In this document: positions 1-7,663 of the stretch, one piece after another | Layout: each line of letters starts with the position of its first letter | Position numbering within the stretch: the stretch's first letter is position 1 | Assembly (NCBI RefSeq): GCF_016595495.1 | Contig: NZ_JAENIM010000039.1 | Coordinates: forward strand, 166,609 to 230,608 | From: Persicirhabdus sediminis | Lineage (GTDB): Bacteria > Verrucomicrobiota > Verrucomicrobiia > Verrucomicrobiales > Akkermansiaceae | DNA length: 64,000 nt | Reading direction: 5' to 3' | Program-made: the position numbers and the translations under genes | The notes under the pieces: generated by a model | Seen by the model: only the letters and a program-made list of their open reading frames with translations | Databases searched by the model: none | What the model was told of the DNA's origin: nothing

Positions 1-466
1 GTGTTCTCAGGATTAAAACTAGCGCGGCTGCGCAGTTGTTCACGGTGGTGGCTGACTCGGCTTCTAGCAAGCACGCTAGGGCGGTTTCTAGGTAGCTAGC
101 ACGTTTGCCTCGCTGGCCGTCGAGAAGGTTGAATTCTAGGTTGGAATAGCCCGTGGCAATTTGGTTGAGCGCGCCAGCGGCTCGGCTGCCTAATGGTGAC
201 CGTCCAAGGTTAGTATGAATCATCACACCCGTGGCATTGATTACTGGCTGCAGCCGTGACTGCGCGAAGATATCCAGCTGGCTACTTACATCAGCGGTGA
301 TTTCTTCTCGGGTGAATCTTTCGCCAGCGAGGATTTTTGCACGATAGTTAGCCAGCTGGGATTGCACAAAGTTAGTGATCAGCGCTTTGGGTAAGGGCTG
401 TGACTTACTAAGTTGGTGGCTGAGTTTTTCAACCGCTGGAAGGTGACGTAGATCGCTAGCTGACAT
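1..466 (-). CDS. selA: L-seryl-tRNA(Sec) selenium transferase, N-terminal part (cut by window edge)
   Basis: SelA is a PLP enzyme that converts Ser-tRNA(Sec) to Sec-tRNA(Sec) with selenophosphate. I translated the minus strand by hand from ATG at 466. It runs open for 155 codons to the window edge. It begins MSASDLRHLPAVEKLSHQLS and carries the hallmark SelA blocks INATGVMIHTNLGRSPLG, GYSNLEFNLLDGQRGKR and TTVNNCAAALVLIL. The catalytic PLP-lysine lies further on, outside the window. It is divergent from gcvT with about 120 bp between the starts. Its presence implies a selenocysteine pathway in this organism, but I see no in-frame TGA interrupting any recognisable gene here. The family call is strong; completeness cannot be judged. 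Confidence 0.9.
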   Translation of the reverse strand, partial: MSASDLRHLPAVEKLSHQLSKSQPLPKALITNFVQSQLANYRAKILAGERFTREEITADVSSQLDIFAQSRLQPVINATGVMIHTNLGRSPLGSRAAGALNQIATGYSNLEFNLLDGQRGKRASYLETALACLLEAESATTVNNCAAALVLILRT

Positions 467-551
467 GATGATAGATTGTGCGGTAGATTCGGGGTAGGGC
501 AACTTTGAATATGCAATTTTTGCGGAAAAATAGATTTGCGTATTGGCTTTG

Positions 552-580
552 TTGACAGCTAGAGATCGGCCACACATAGT
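552..580 (+). promoter_or_regulatory. Candidate sigma70-type promoter for gcvTHP
   Basis: A perfect TTGACA (552-557) lies 17 bp before CATAGT (575-580, 4 of 6 matches to TATAAT). Transcription would begin around 587, at or very near the GTG start of gcvT. The mRNA would then be nearly leaderless, or have a leader of about 12 nt if translation starts at the ATG at 599. This is pattern matching only. Confidence 0.35.
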
Positions 581-586
581 GCGCGT

Positions 587-1672
587 GTGAGCGATACAAT
601 GAAAGAAACACCCATCGCAGCTTTACATGAAGAGCTGGGAGGCAAGATGGTTCCCTTTGCGGGATGGAGAATGCCAGTGCAGTATTCTAGCATTATCAAC
701 GAGCATACTGCCGTGCGCGAACGTGTTGGCATTTTTGATATCTCTCACATGGGGCAGTTTTTCCTCAGCGGTCCAGGAGCGGCCAAGTGGCTCAACACTG
801 TGCTGGCTAACGATGTTAATAAGTTGGGGTTGGGGGACGCTCAGTATACTTTTTTACTCAATCCATCTGGTGGCGTGATTGATGACCTAATCATCTATCG
901 TCAGGGGGAAGATGAGATCTTTCTCGTGGTGAATGCTTCTATGATAGATGAAGACTTCGCCGCTCTATCAGCGCTGCTGCCAGCTGAGCTCACGCTGACT
1001 AATGAAAGTGCAGATTGGGCTGGTATGGCCATTCAAGGGCCCGAGTCCACTGCTATTCATGAGAAACTATTTCCGCAAGTTGAGCTGCCGACACGCAACC
1101 GCATTGTCATCTGGGAGCAAGATGGTGAGAAATTGATTATTTGCCGCACTGGTTATACCGGTGAAGATGGTTACGAATTTTTCTGTCCAGCTGGCTCTGG
1201 TTCAAAATGGTTTAAGGCCATTGTTGATGCCGGCGCTGAACCGTGTGGTCTGGGGGCGCGTGATAGCCTGCGCTTGGAAGTTTGTTATCCACTGAACGGC
1301 TCTGATCTAGCTGCTGATAAAACACCACTACAAGCTGGTCTCGGGTTTTTCTGTGCGCTGGATAAAGGTGATTTTGTTGGTCGCGACGCACTTGTCGCGC
1401 AGAAAGAAAATGGCCTTGGCGAGCGTCTTGTTGCCATCCAGTACACTGGCCGCGGAGCGCCACCACGTGCGCATTATCCAGTCTGTCTAGCTGGCGGCGA
1501 GCCTATCAGCGAGCTCTCTAGCGGAGTTCTATCACCATCTTTGAAGATCGGCATCGGCATGGCCTACCTGCCTGTCGAGCACGCCAAGATTGGCACGCAG
1601 CTTGAAATTGACGTACGAGGTCGTAGATTCCCAGCTGAGGTTGTGAAGAAACCATTTTATAAAAAAGGCTAA
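587..1672 (+). CDS. gcvT: Glycine cleavage system T protein (aminomethyltransferase)
   Basis: The T protein transfers the aminomethyl carbon from lipoyl-H protein to tetrahydrofolate, releasing ammonia. The 361-residue product has the usual family length. Recognisable blocks are the N-terminal GGKMVPFAGWRMPVQY, the FDISHMGQ motif around residue 50, and CRTGYTGEDGYEFF followed by GLGARDSLRLEVCYPLNG in the folate-binding half. The C-terminal barrel ends near PAEVVKKPFYKKG. The start is GTG at 587, or ATG at 599 just before KETPIAALHEELG; neither has a strong Shine-Dalgarno. It is the first gene of gcvT-gcvH-gcvP, 33 bp before gcvH. Confidence 0.95.
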   Translation: MSDTMKETPIAALHEELGGKMVPFAGWRMPVQYSSIINEHTAVRERVGIFDISHMGQFFLSGPGAAKWLNTVLANDVNKLGLGDAQYTFLLNPSGGVIDDLIIYRQGEDEIFLVVNASMIDEDFAALSALLPAELTLTNESADWAGMAIQGPESTAIHEKLFPQVELPTRNRIVIWEQDGEKLIICRTGYTGEDGYEFFCPAGSGSKWFKAIVDAGAEPCGLGARDSLRLEVCYPLNGSDLAADKTPLQAGLGFFCALDKGDFVGRDALVAQKENGLGERLVAIQYTGRGAPPRAHYPVCLAGGEPISELSSGVLSPSLKIGIGMAYLPVEHAKIGTQLEIDVRGRRFPAEVVKKPFYKKG

Positions 1673-1705
1673 GCCTATCATTATTGACTAACTAACTTTT
1701 ATACC

Positions 1706-2083
1706 ATGAACGTTCCAGAAAATCTAAAATACTCAAATGACCACGAGTGGGTACTTGTGGAAGGTGATGTTGCCACTGTTGGCATTACTGATCACGCGCA
1801 GGAAGAGCTCACTGATGTGGTTTATGTCGAGCTTCCAGAAATTGGTCGCGAATGCGATGCTGCCGACCCAGTCGCTGTGGTCGAGTCAGTCAAAGCGGCG
1901 AGTGATATTTACACGCCCCTAGCTGGCGAAATCGTCGAAGGCAATGAAGCTCTTGAAGCTGACCCAGCGCTGGTCAATACCGACCCTTACGGTCAAGGTT
2001 GGATCTTTAAAATCAAGATGAAAGATCCTTCTCAGCTAGAAGACCTGATGGACGCCCAAGCCTACAGTGGTCTGCTCGGTTAA
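1706..2083 (+). CDS. gcvH: Glycine cleavage system H protein (lipoyl carrier)
   Basis: The H protein shuttles the methylamine group of glycine between the P, T and L proteins on a lipoyl-lysine. The 125-residue product begins [20 protein letters not shown]. It carries the lipoylation motif [10 protein letters not shown] with Lys63 as the modified residue. It ends with the typical tail in which a Met-Asp-Ala region precedes YSGLLG. It is followed by a strong terminator before gcvP, so gcvTH may be transcribed in excess of gcvP, or gcvP may have its own promoter. Confidence 0.96.
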   Translation: MNVPENLKYSNDHEWVLVEGDVATVGITDHAQEELTDVVYVELPEIGRECDAADPVAVVESVKAASDIYTPLAGEIVEGNEALEADPALVNTDPYGQGWIFKIKMKDPSQLEDLMDAQAYSGLLG

Positions 2084-2115
2084 GCTCATTTGTTAGCTTG
2101 TATTAGCCCTCATTA

Positions 2116-2150
2116 GGCGCATCGATTGCAAGTCGATGCGCCTTTTATTT
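2116..2150 (+). terminator. Rho-independent terminator after gcvH
   Basis: A perfect 10-bp stem, GGCGCATCGA (2116-2125) with TCGATGCGCC (2133-2142), has a 7-nt loop and is followed by TTTTATTT. It lies between gcvH and gcvP, so it limits or separates their transcription. It also shows that the ATG at 2136, inside the stem, cannot be the gcvP start. Confidence 0.9.
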
Positions 2151-2216
2151 TCCTTGCTTGCTAGGGAAAACTGGGGGATTGCAATATCTCATTTCTCAGC
2201 CACATTACTTCCTTCT

Positions 2217-5051
2217 ATGTCAGTTCACGCTAATTTTCTCAGCCGTCACGTAGGGTCCGTCGGCGATACTCGTCAATCCATGATTCAGTCGCTCGGATAC
2301 GAGCGCATTGTTGATCTAATCGATGACGCAGTGCCATCCAACATCATGGGCATGGATGATCTCCAACTGCCTGATCCATTGACACAGGCGAAAGCGCTCG
2401 AGCAGTTGCGCGGCGTACTTTCGCAAAACAAAGTTCTCCATTCATACATTGGCCAAGGCTACAGCGGAACATTGGTGCCGCCAGTCATTCAGCGTAATAT
2501 TTTTGAAAATCCAGGTTGGTACACTGCATACACGCCGTACCAGCCAGAGGTCTCACAGGGTCGTCTTGAGGCATTGTTAAATTTCCAGACCATGATCAGC
2601 GATCTCAGTGGGCTGGACATTGCTAACGCATCACTGCTAGATGAGGCGACTGCTTGTGCTGAGGCTATGGCATTGGCAAAAACTACCAAACCACGTGGGT
2701 CTGTTATTTTTGTTGATAGCAACTGTCATCCACAAAACATTGAAGTGGTTGAGACCCGCGCCGAGCCGCTCGGCATTGAGGTGCTGATAGGTGACTGGAA
2801 ATCATTTGACCCAGCTAACTGTGAGGGACTTTTTGCCGCGCTGCTGCAGTACCCAAATACACAAGGGGCAGTTGAAGATTATGCCGATTTTTGTGATCGT
2901 GTTCACGCGCAAAAGGCGCAAGTGATCGTAGCTGCAGATATTCTCGCTCTCACCGTACTGCGTGCTCCGGGTGAGTTTGGCGCTGACATCTGCGTCGGTA
3001 ACTCACAACGATTTGGTGTGCCGCTCGGTTTTGGTGGCCCTCACGCTGGTTTTATGGCTTGTTCTGATAAACTCAAGCGTAAGATGCCAGGGAGAATTGT
3101 TGGAGTCTCTATCGATGCCCATGGCAAACCAGCCTATCGCCTAGCCATGCAGACTCGTGAGCAACACATCCGCCGCGATAAAGCGACCTCTAATATCTGT
3201 ACAGCACAGGTACTTCTCGCCGTGATGGCGTCGATGTATGCCGTGTGGCATGGGCCTGAAGGACTCAAGCGCATTGCTAACAATGTTAATTTTGCAGCGC
3301 GAATTATTTCTACTAGTTTGCAGAAAAATGGTTTCAAAGTCGTTCATGCTGAGTTCTTTGACTCAGTCATGGTTGAGGTTCCAGGGAAAGCAGCTGAGAT
3401 TCTATCAGCTGGTGTGGAGCAAGGTGTGAACCTTCGCCAGCTAGATGAAAATCATATCATCATAGCTGCTGATGAAACCATGAGCTGTGAGCAGGGCATG
3501 CAGGTCTTGCGTGCATTTGGCATCGAAGATGCCGAGATTCCAGAGTTTGCTGATGTCACCTGGTCAGATGTTCACGCGCGTCAGTCCGACGTGCTGCAAC
3601 AAGAAGTCTTCAACCGTTACCATTCTGAAACTGAGATGATGCGTTATATCGCTCGTCTTGAGAAACGCGACCTCGCGCTGAATGAAACCATGATCCCGCT
3701 AGGTTCATGCACCATGAAACTCAATGCTGCTGCCGAAATGATGCCGCTGGCGTGGCCTGAGGTGGCTAACCTGCATCCATTTGTGCCAGCTGATCAATCT
3801 ATCGGATACCGGCAGATGCTTGACCAGTTAGCTGACTGGCTGGCTGAAGTGACTGGTTTTGCGGCTGTCTCGCTACAGCCAAATGCTGGTTCACAAGGTG
3901 AGTACGCTGGTTTGTTAGCGATTCGTAATTACCATCTATCCAATGACGATACTGATCGTGATGTTTGCCTGATCCCAACATCAGCTCACGGAACGAACCC
4001 AGCGAGCGCCGTAATGTGCGGTTTCAAGGTGGTTCCTGTTGCCTGTGATGATCAGGGCAATATCGATGTGGCCGATCTTACAGAAAAGTGTGAAAAGCAT
4101 TCAGCTAAGTTAGGTGCGCTGATGGTAACTTATCCATCTACCCATGGTGTGTATGAATCTACCATCGTTGATATCTGTAAGCTGATTCACGACCACGGCG
4201 GTCAGGTCTATATGGATGGCGCTAACATGAATGCTCAGGTTGGCCTAACCAGCCCTGGCTTCATCGGCGCTGACGTCTGTCACCTCAACCTTCACAAAAC
4301 CTTTGCTATCCCACACGGTGGTGGTGGCCCAGGTGTAGGTCCAATTGGCGTAGCTAAGCAGTTAGTTCCATTCTTGCCAGGTCACGCTGAGCTGGAAAAC
4401 CAAGAGCTGGCGGTTTGTTCTGCACCATACGGCAGTGCGAGTGTGAATGTGATCTCATGGATGTACATCGCGATGTTAGGTGCTGAGGGACTTACTGAAG
4501 CTACTAAAATGGCGATCCTTAATGCCAACTACGTTGCCGCTAGACTGAAGGAATTCTATCCAATTCTCTACACCGGTAACAAAGGTCTGGTCGCTCACGA
4601 ATGTATCATCGACCTGCGTCCGCTCACCGCTGAGAGTGGCATCACTGTGGAAGATGTAGCCAAGCGTCTAATGGATTACGGATACCACGCGCCTACTATG
4701 AGCTGGCCGGTAGCTGGAACCTTGATGATCGAGCCAACGGAATCTGAAAGCAAAGCTGAGTTAGATCGTTTCTGTGATGCTCTGATCTCTATCCATGCTG
4801 AAATCCAAGAGGTCGTTTCTGGTGCAGCTGACGAGACGAACAACGTTCTCAAAGGTGCGCCACACACTGCCGAGCAGGTGATCTCTGATAGCTGGGATCG
4901 CCCATACGGACGTGAAAAAGCTGCCTATCCATCAGAAATCCAGCGCCAGCACAAGTTCTGGCCAGCAGTCGGACGCATCGATAACGTCTACGGTGACCGC
5001 AACCTAGTCTGTTCATGTGTCGGCATGGAAGCATTTGCCGAATCTGAGTAA
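2217..5051 (+). CDS. gcvP: Glycine dehydrogenase (decarboxylating), P protein
   Basis: This PLP enzyme decarboxylates glycine and loads the aminomethyl group onto H protein. It is the single-chain (fused) type: 944 residues from ATG 2217, matching the usual length of about 950. The frame is open back to 2136, but that ATG sits inside the gcvH terminator. The sequence homologous to the family starts at [13 protein letters not shown]. The N-terminal half holds [17 protein letters not shown] and [13 protein letters not shown]. The C-terminal half holds [12 protein letters not shown] and the PLP-lysine motif [18 protein letters not shown], with Lys694. The last 20 or so bases and the terminator have been copied into the next gene (see 5838-5917). 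Confidence 0.96.
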   Translation: MSVHANFLSRHVGSVGDTRQSMIQSLGYERIVDLIDDAVPSNIMGMDDLQLPDPLTQAKALEQLRGVLSQNKVLHSYIGQGYSGTLVPPVIQRNIFENPGWYTAYTPYQPEVSQGRLEALLNFQTMISDLSGLDIANASLLDEATACAEAMALAKTTKPRGSVIFVDSNCHPQNIEVVETRAEPLGIEVLIGDWKSFDPANCEGLFAALLQYPNTQGAVEDYADFCDRVHAQKAQVIVAADILALTVLRAPGEFGADICVGNSQRFGVPLGFGGPHAGFMACSDKLKRKMPGRIVGVSIDAHGKPAYRLAMQTREQHIRRDKATSNICTAQVLLAVMASMYAVWHGPEGLKRIANNVNFAARIISTSLQKNGFKVVHAEFFDSVMVEVPGKAAEILSAGVEQGVNLRQLDENHIIIAADETMSCEQGMQVLRAFGIEDAEIPEFADVTWSDVHARQSDVLQQEVFNRYHSETEMMRYIARLEKRDLALNETMIPLGSCTMKLNAAAEMMPLAWPEVANLHPFVPADQSIGYRQMLDQLADWLAEVTGFAAVSLQPNAGSQGEYAGLLAIRNYHLSNDDTDRDVCLIPTSAHGTNPASAVMCGFKVVPVACDDQGNIDVADLTEKCEKHSAKLGALMVTYPSTHGVYESTIVDICKLIHDHGGQVYMDGANMNAQVGLTSPGFIGADVCHLNLHKTFAIPHGGGGPGVGPIGVAKQLVPFLPGHAELENQELAVCSAPYGSASVNVISWMYIAMLGAEGLTEATKMAILNANYVAARLKEFYPILYTGNKGLVAHECIIDLRPLTAESGITVEDVAKRLMDYGYHAPTMSWPVAGTLMIEPTESESKAELDRFCDALISIHAEIQEVVSGAADETNNVLKGAPHTAEQVISDSWDRPYGREKAAYPSEIQRQHKFWPAVGRIDNVYGDRNLVCSCVGMEAFAESE

Positions 5052-5074
5052 TCTATCAAGTTGCTAGAATTTCC

Positions 5075-5109
5075 AGCTGGGCCAGCGTCATCGCTGGCCC
5101 AGCTTTTTT
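5075..5109 (+). terminator. Rho-independent terminator after gcvP (copy 1 of 4)
   Basis: A perfect 13-bp stem, AGCTGGGCCAGCG (5075-5087) with CGCTGGCCCAGCT (5092-5104), has a TCAT loop followed by a T run. Near copies follow each of the three downstream paralogs, at spacings of about 807-813 bp. Confidence 0.93.
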
Positions 5110-5197
5110 ATGCTGAATAGACGATAGAAGTGTCTAATCATTGATTTGTTAGGTTGGGTCTTGTTATCCATTGTTGGGTGCGTTATTGAATTGACCA

Positions 5198-5854
5198 ATG
5201 AAATCATCAAACTTGTTTGTGAAGCGGCTGAAATCTGTGGTTCTATCAGTCACTGTAGCTAGCCCCATGTTGGCCCTGGCTGAGGCGCCAAAGCTGAAAA
5301 CTTGGCAGGGGAATCCAGCTTCTCTGGCTAGCGTAGGCGGCATATTAAACATTCAAGAGCTCGGCGGTAAATTCACCACGGATAAGCCGTACTCGAGTGT
5401 AACTCTACGAGCAGCATTTTTCAAAAATGGTGAGTTAGATAAGCAGAGCTCAATCGCCTGTGGAGTTAGGAGCAAGCAGAACCGTTTTGATTTTGGTGAA
5501 GTGGCTGTGAAAATTGCGGATTTAGACATCCTGCAGTTGCGCGGTGCTCCCGAAAATTCAATGAGATTCCATTACGCGGTGCAGATGGGAGACGAGGGCG
5601 TAGCGAGCGGGCTGAAAGATTTTCCCAAATCGGTATTCGATTGTTCTAAGGGGCTCAGTACCAGCCAGCAGCTTGATGGGAACCAACAATTTGAGAACAT
5701 CATTTTTCACCTGACGGTATCAGATTCCGATACTTTAATTGAGTCTAGCAGTTTAGACGATCACTTGAAGTCTAATCCACAGTCTGAGCTTGTGATTTTC
5801 TATCTGACTTTCAAAGAATATTTTGTGATGCCTAGAGGCATTTGCCGAATCTGA
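5198..5854 (+). CDS. Secreted protein of unknown function, tandem family member 1 (3' end replaced by gcvP tail)
   Basis: I do not recognise the family. The 218-residue product begins with a Sec signal peptide, MKSSNLFVKRLKSVVLSVTV, with cleavage probably after ALA before EAPKLKTW. The mature part shares FFKNG, FPKSVFDC and a hydrophobic YLTF near the C terminus with the two downstream copies, so one conserved Cys sits in KSVFDC. The signal-peptide DNA is nearly identical to copies 2 and 3, while the mature part has diverged strongly. Unlike the others, which end LTFEE, this one runs on as KEYFVMPRGICRI. That extension is encoded by a duplicated piece of the gcvP 3' end read in another frame. 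No Shine-Dalgarno is evident. Confidence 0.75.
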   Translation: MKSSNLFVKRLKSVVLSVTVASPMLALAEAPKLKTWQGNPASLASVGGILNIQELGGKFTTDKPYSSVTLRAAFFKNGELDKQSSIACGVRSKQNRFDFGEVAVKIADLDILQLRGAPENSMRFHYAVQMGDEGVASGLKDFPKSVFDCSKGLSTSQQLDGNQQFENIIFHLTVSDSDTLIESSSLDDHLKSNPQSELVIFYLTFKEYFVMPRGICRI

Positions 5855-5917
5855 GTAACCTATCAAGTTGCTAGAATTTTTAGCTGGGTCAGCGTCATTG
5901 CTGGCCCAGCTTTTTTT
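5838..5917 (+). repeat. Duplicated 3' end of gcvP with its terminator
   Basis: The bases from GCATTTGCCGAATCTGAGTA at 5838 through the terminator reproduce 5031-5110, the last codons, stop and terminator of gcvP, with only a handful of changes. Here the gcvP stop codon is out of frame; the paralog stops at the TGA inside AATCTGAGT. This is the scar of an unequal recombination or tandem duplication that joined gene copy 1 to a gcvP tail. Confidence 0.88.
5882..5917 (+). terminator. Terminator, copy 2 of 4
   Basis: The stem is AGCTGGGTCAGCG (5882-5894) with TGCTGGCCCAGCT (5899-5911), containing two wobble pairs, a TCAT loop and a run of seven T. It is derived from the gcvP terminator. Confidence 0.88.
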
Positions 5918-6005
5918 ATGCCAGCTAGGTAAATGATTGTTTTGATTATCTGTCTGGCAGATTGCCTCTTGTTGTTCGGTTTTGGGCGCGTTATTTAATT
6001 ATCTG

Positions 6006-6641
6006 ATGAAATCATCAAACTTGTTTGTGAAGCGGCTGAAATCTGTAGTTCTATCAGCCATTGTGGCTAGCCCGATGTTGGTCTTAGCGGAAGCTCCTAA
6101 GCTAAAGACGTGGAAGAAGAATGATGTCGCCTTAGGTAGCTTGGCGACGGCATTGAAGATTCGTGATTACTCGGGGACTTTCACCTCTGATTCAGAATTC
6201 AGTAGCGTTAGGCTAAATGTAGCCTTTTTCAAGAATGGGGTGCTAGAAAAAAAACGCATGATCGGCTCAGCTGTATCGGCTAGTAGCAAAAAGTCTACCG
6301 AAGGCGAAATCGCAGTTCAGATCGTCGATTTGGACTATCTCAATATTAAAGATGCGCCATCGGACTCGATGAGGTTTCATATCAATTTGAGCTCTCTCGG
6401 TATGGGGAGTTCTGGGCAAGAAGATATTCCGAAGTCGGTATTCGACTGTACGAAATCTCTTAGCACCTCCAGTAGGCCTGACGACTCGTATTATAAAGGC
6501 GTCGACGGCATCGGTAATATTTTGTTTTACCTCATGAGCTCCAAAACAGGTGCATCAAAAGGGGCTAATAATTTGGAGGAATTACTTAAATCAAATCCGC
6601 ATTCTGACATCGCGGTTGTTTATCTGACTTTTGAAGAATAA
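6006..6641 (+). CDS. Secreted protein of unknown function, tandem family member 2
   Basis: Unrecognised family. The 211-residue product starts at ATG 6006 with the same signal peptide start as copy 1 (MKSSNLFVKRLKSVVLSAIV) and probable cleavage after VLA before EAPKLKTWKK. The frame is open upstream to a TTG at 5982, but the ATG aligns with copy 1. The mature domain is near-identical to copy 3: VALGSLATALKIRDYSGTF, VAFFKNG, IPKSVFDCTKSL, then GIGNILFYLMSSKTG and a terminal VVYLTFEE. About 100 bp of upstream DNA is also shared with copy 3, so the duplication unit includes the leader. It is most likely a periplasmic or surface protein. Confidence 0.78.
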   Translation: MKSSNLFVKRLKSVVLSAIVASPMLVLAEAPKLKTWKKNDVALGSLATALKIRDYSGTFTSDSEFSSVRLNVAFFKNGVLEKKRMIGSAVSASSKKSTEGEIAVQIVDLDYLNIKDAPSDSMRFHINLSSLGMGSSGQEDIPKSVFDCTKSLSTSSRPDDSYYKGVDGIGNILFYLMSSKTGASKGANNLEELLKSNPHSDIAVVYLTFEE

Positions 6642-6694
6642 CACTGTGCTAGATCTAGTTAGATAGAGGTGTCTATCAAAGTGCTAGAATTTTC

Positions 6695-6730
6695 AGCTGG
6701 GTCAGCGTCATTGCTGGCCCAGCTTTTTTT
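6695..6730 (+). terminator. Terminator, copy 3 of 4
   Basis: The stem AGCTGGGTCAGCG (6695-6707) pairs with TGCTGGCCCAGCT (6712-6724), followed by seven T. It is the same as copy 2, and the sequence CTATCAA...GCTAGAATTTT before it is shared as well. Confidence 0.88.
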
Positions 6731-6818
6731 ATGCCAGCTAGGTAAATGATTGTTTTGATTATCTGTCTGGCAGATTACCTCTTGTTGTCCTGTTTTGGGC
6801 GCGTTATTTAATTATCTA

Positions 6819-7451
6819 ATGAAATCATCAAACTTGTTTGTGAAGCGGCTAAAATCTGTGGTTCTATCAGTTATTGTAGCTAGCCCGGTGTTGGCCTTAG
6901 CGGAAGCTCCTAAGCTAAAGACATGGAAGAAGAATGATGTCGCCTTTGGTAGCTTGGCGACGGCATTGAAGATTCGTGATTACTCGGGGACTTTCACTTC
7001 TGATTCAGAATTCAGTAGCGTTAGTCTGAATGTGGCCTTTTTCAAGAATGGAGTGCTAGCAAAAAACCGCACGATCGGCTCAGCTGTTTCGGATAGAAGC
7101 CAAAAGTCTAGCGAAGGCGAAATCGCAGTTCAGATCGTCGATTTGGACTATCTCAATATTAAAGAATCGCCATCGGACACGATGAGGTTTCATATCAGCT
7201 TGAGCTCTCTCGGTATGTGGGCTTCAGGGCAAAGAGATATTCCGAAGTCGGTATTCGACTGTACGGAATCTCTTTGCTCATCCGGCAGGCCTGACGGCTC
7301 GTATAAAGGCGTCGACGGCATCGGTAATATTTTGTTTTACCTCATGAGCTCCAAAACAGACTCATCAAAAGGGGCTAATAATTTGGAGGAATTACTTAAA
7401 TTAAATCCGCATTCTGACATCGCGGTTGTTTATCTGACTTTTGAAGAGTAA
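6819..7451 (+). CDS. Secreted protein of unknown function, tandem family member 3
   Basis: The 210-residue product is closely related to copy 2 over its whole length, with the same signal peptide (MKSSNLFVKRLKSVVLSVIV), KSVFDC cysteine block and YLTFEE end. It starts at ATG 6819, aligned with copies 1 and 2; a TTG at 6795 is in frame but not needed. It has an extra Cys, ESLCSSG, where copy 2 has KSLSTSS. The high identity to copy 2 and conserved flanks indicate a recent tandem duplication or ongoing gene conversion. Function unknown. Confidence 0.78.
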   Translation: MKSSNLFVKRLKSVVLSVIVASPVLALAEAPKLKTWKKNDVAFGSLATALKIRDYSGTFTSDSEFSSVSLNVAFFKNGVLAKNRTIGSAVSDRSQKSSEGEIAVQIVDLDYLNIKESPSDTMRFHISLSSLGMWASGQRDIPKSVFDCTESLCSSGRPDGSYKGVDGIGNILFYLMSSKTDSSKGANNLEELLKLNPHSDIAVVYLTFEE

Positions 7452-7504
7452 TACTGTGCTAGACCTAGTTAGATAGAGGTGTCTATCAAAGTGCTAGAAT
7501 CTTC

Positions 7505-7538
7505 AGCTGGGACGGTGTCATCGCTGCCCAGCTTTTTT
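7505..7538 (+). terminator. Terminator, degraded copy 4 of 4
   Basis: AGCTGGG (7505-7511) pairs with CCCAGCT (7527-7533), followed by six T. The inner part of the stem has changed compared with copies 1-3 and a base pair has been lost, but the hairpin+T layout remains. Confidence 0.7.
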
Positions 7539-7663
7539 GTGTTTAGATTTGTTTGTTAGATGGGGGGTGAGGTTTGAATTTACGCACTGAAATATATTTA
7601 ATCACTTGTGTGTTTAAGTCTATCAAGGATTGTGTTATTAGTGTTTCAAACGAATTGATAGTC

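Noticed and set aside
467..586. Glycine riboswitch before gcvT
   Set aside because: The gap is only 120 bp, I could not recognise a tandem glycine aptamer core, and a promoter-like pair sits right before the start.
5198..7451. Phage or transposon origin of the three paralogs
   Set aside because: No integrase, transposase or terminal repeats; the flanks are explained by duplication of the gcvP terminator.
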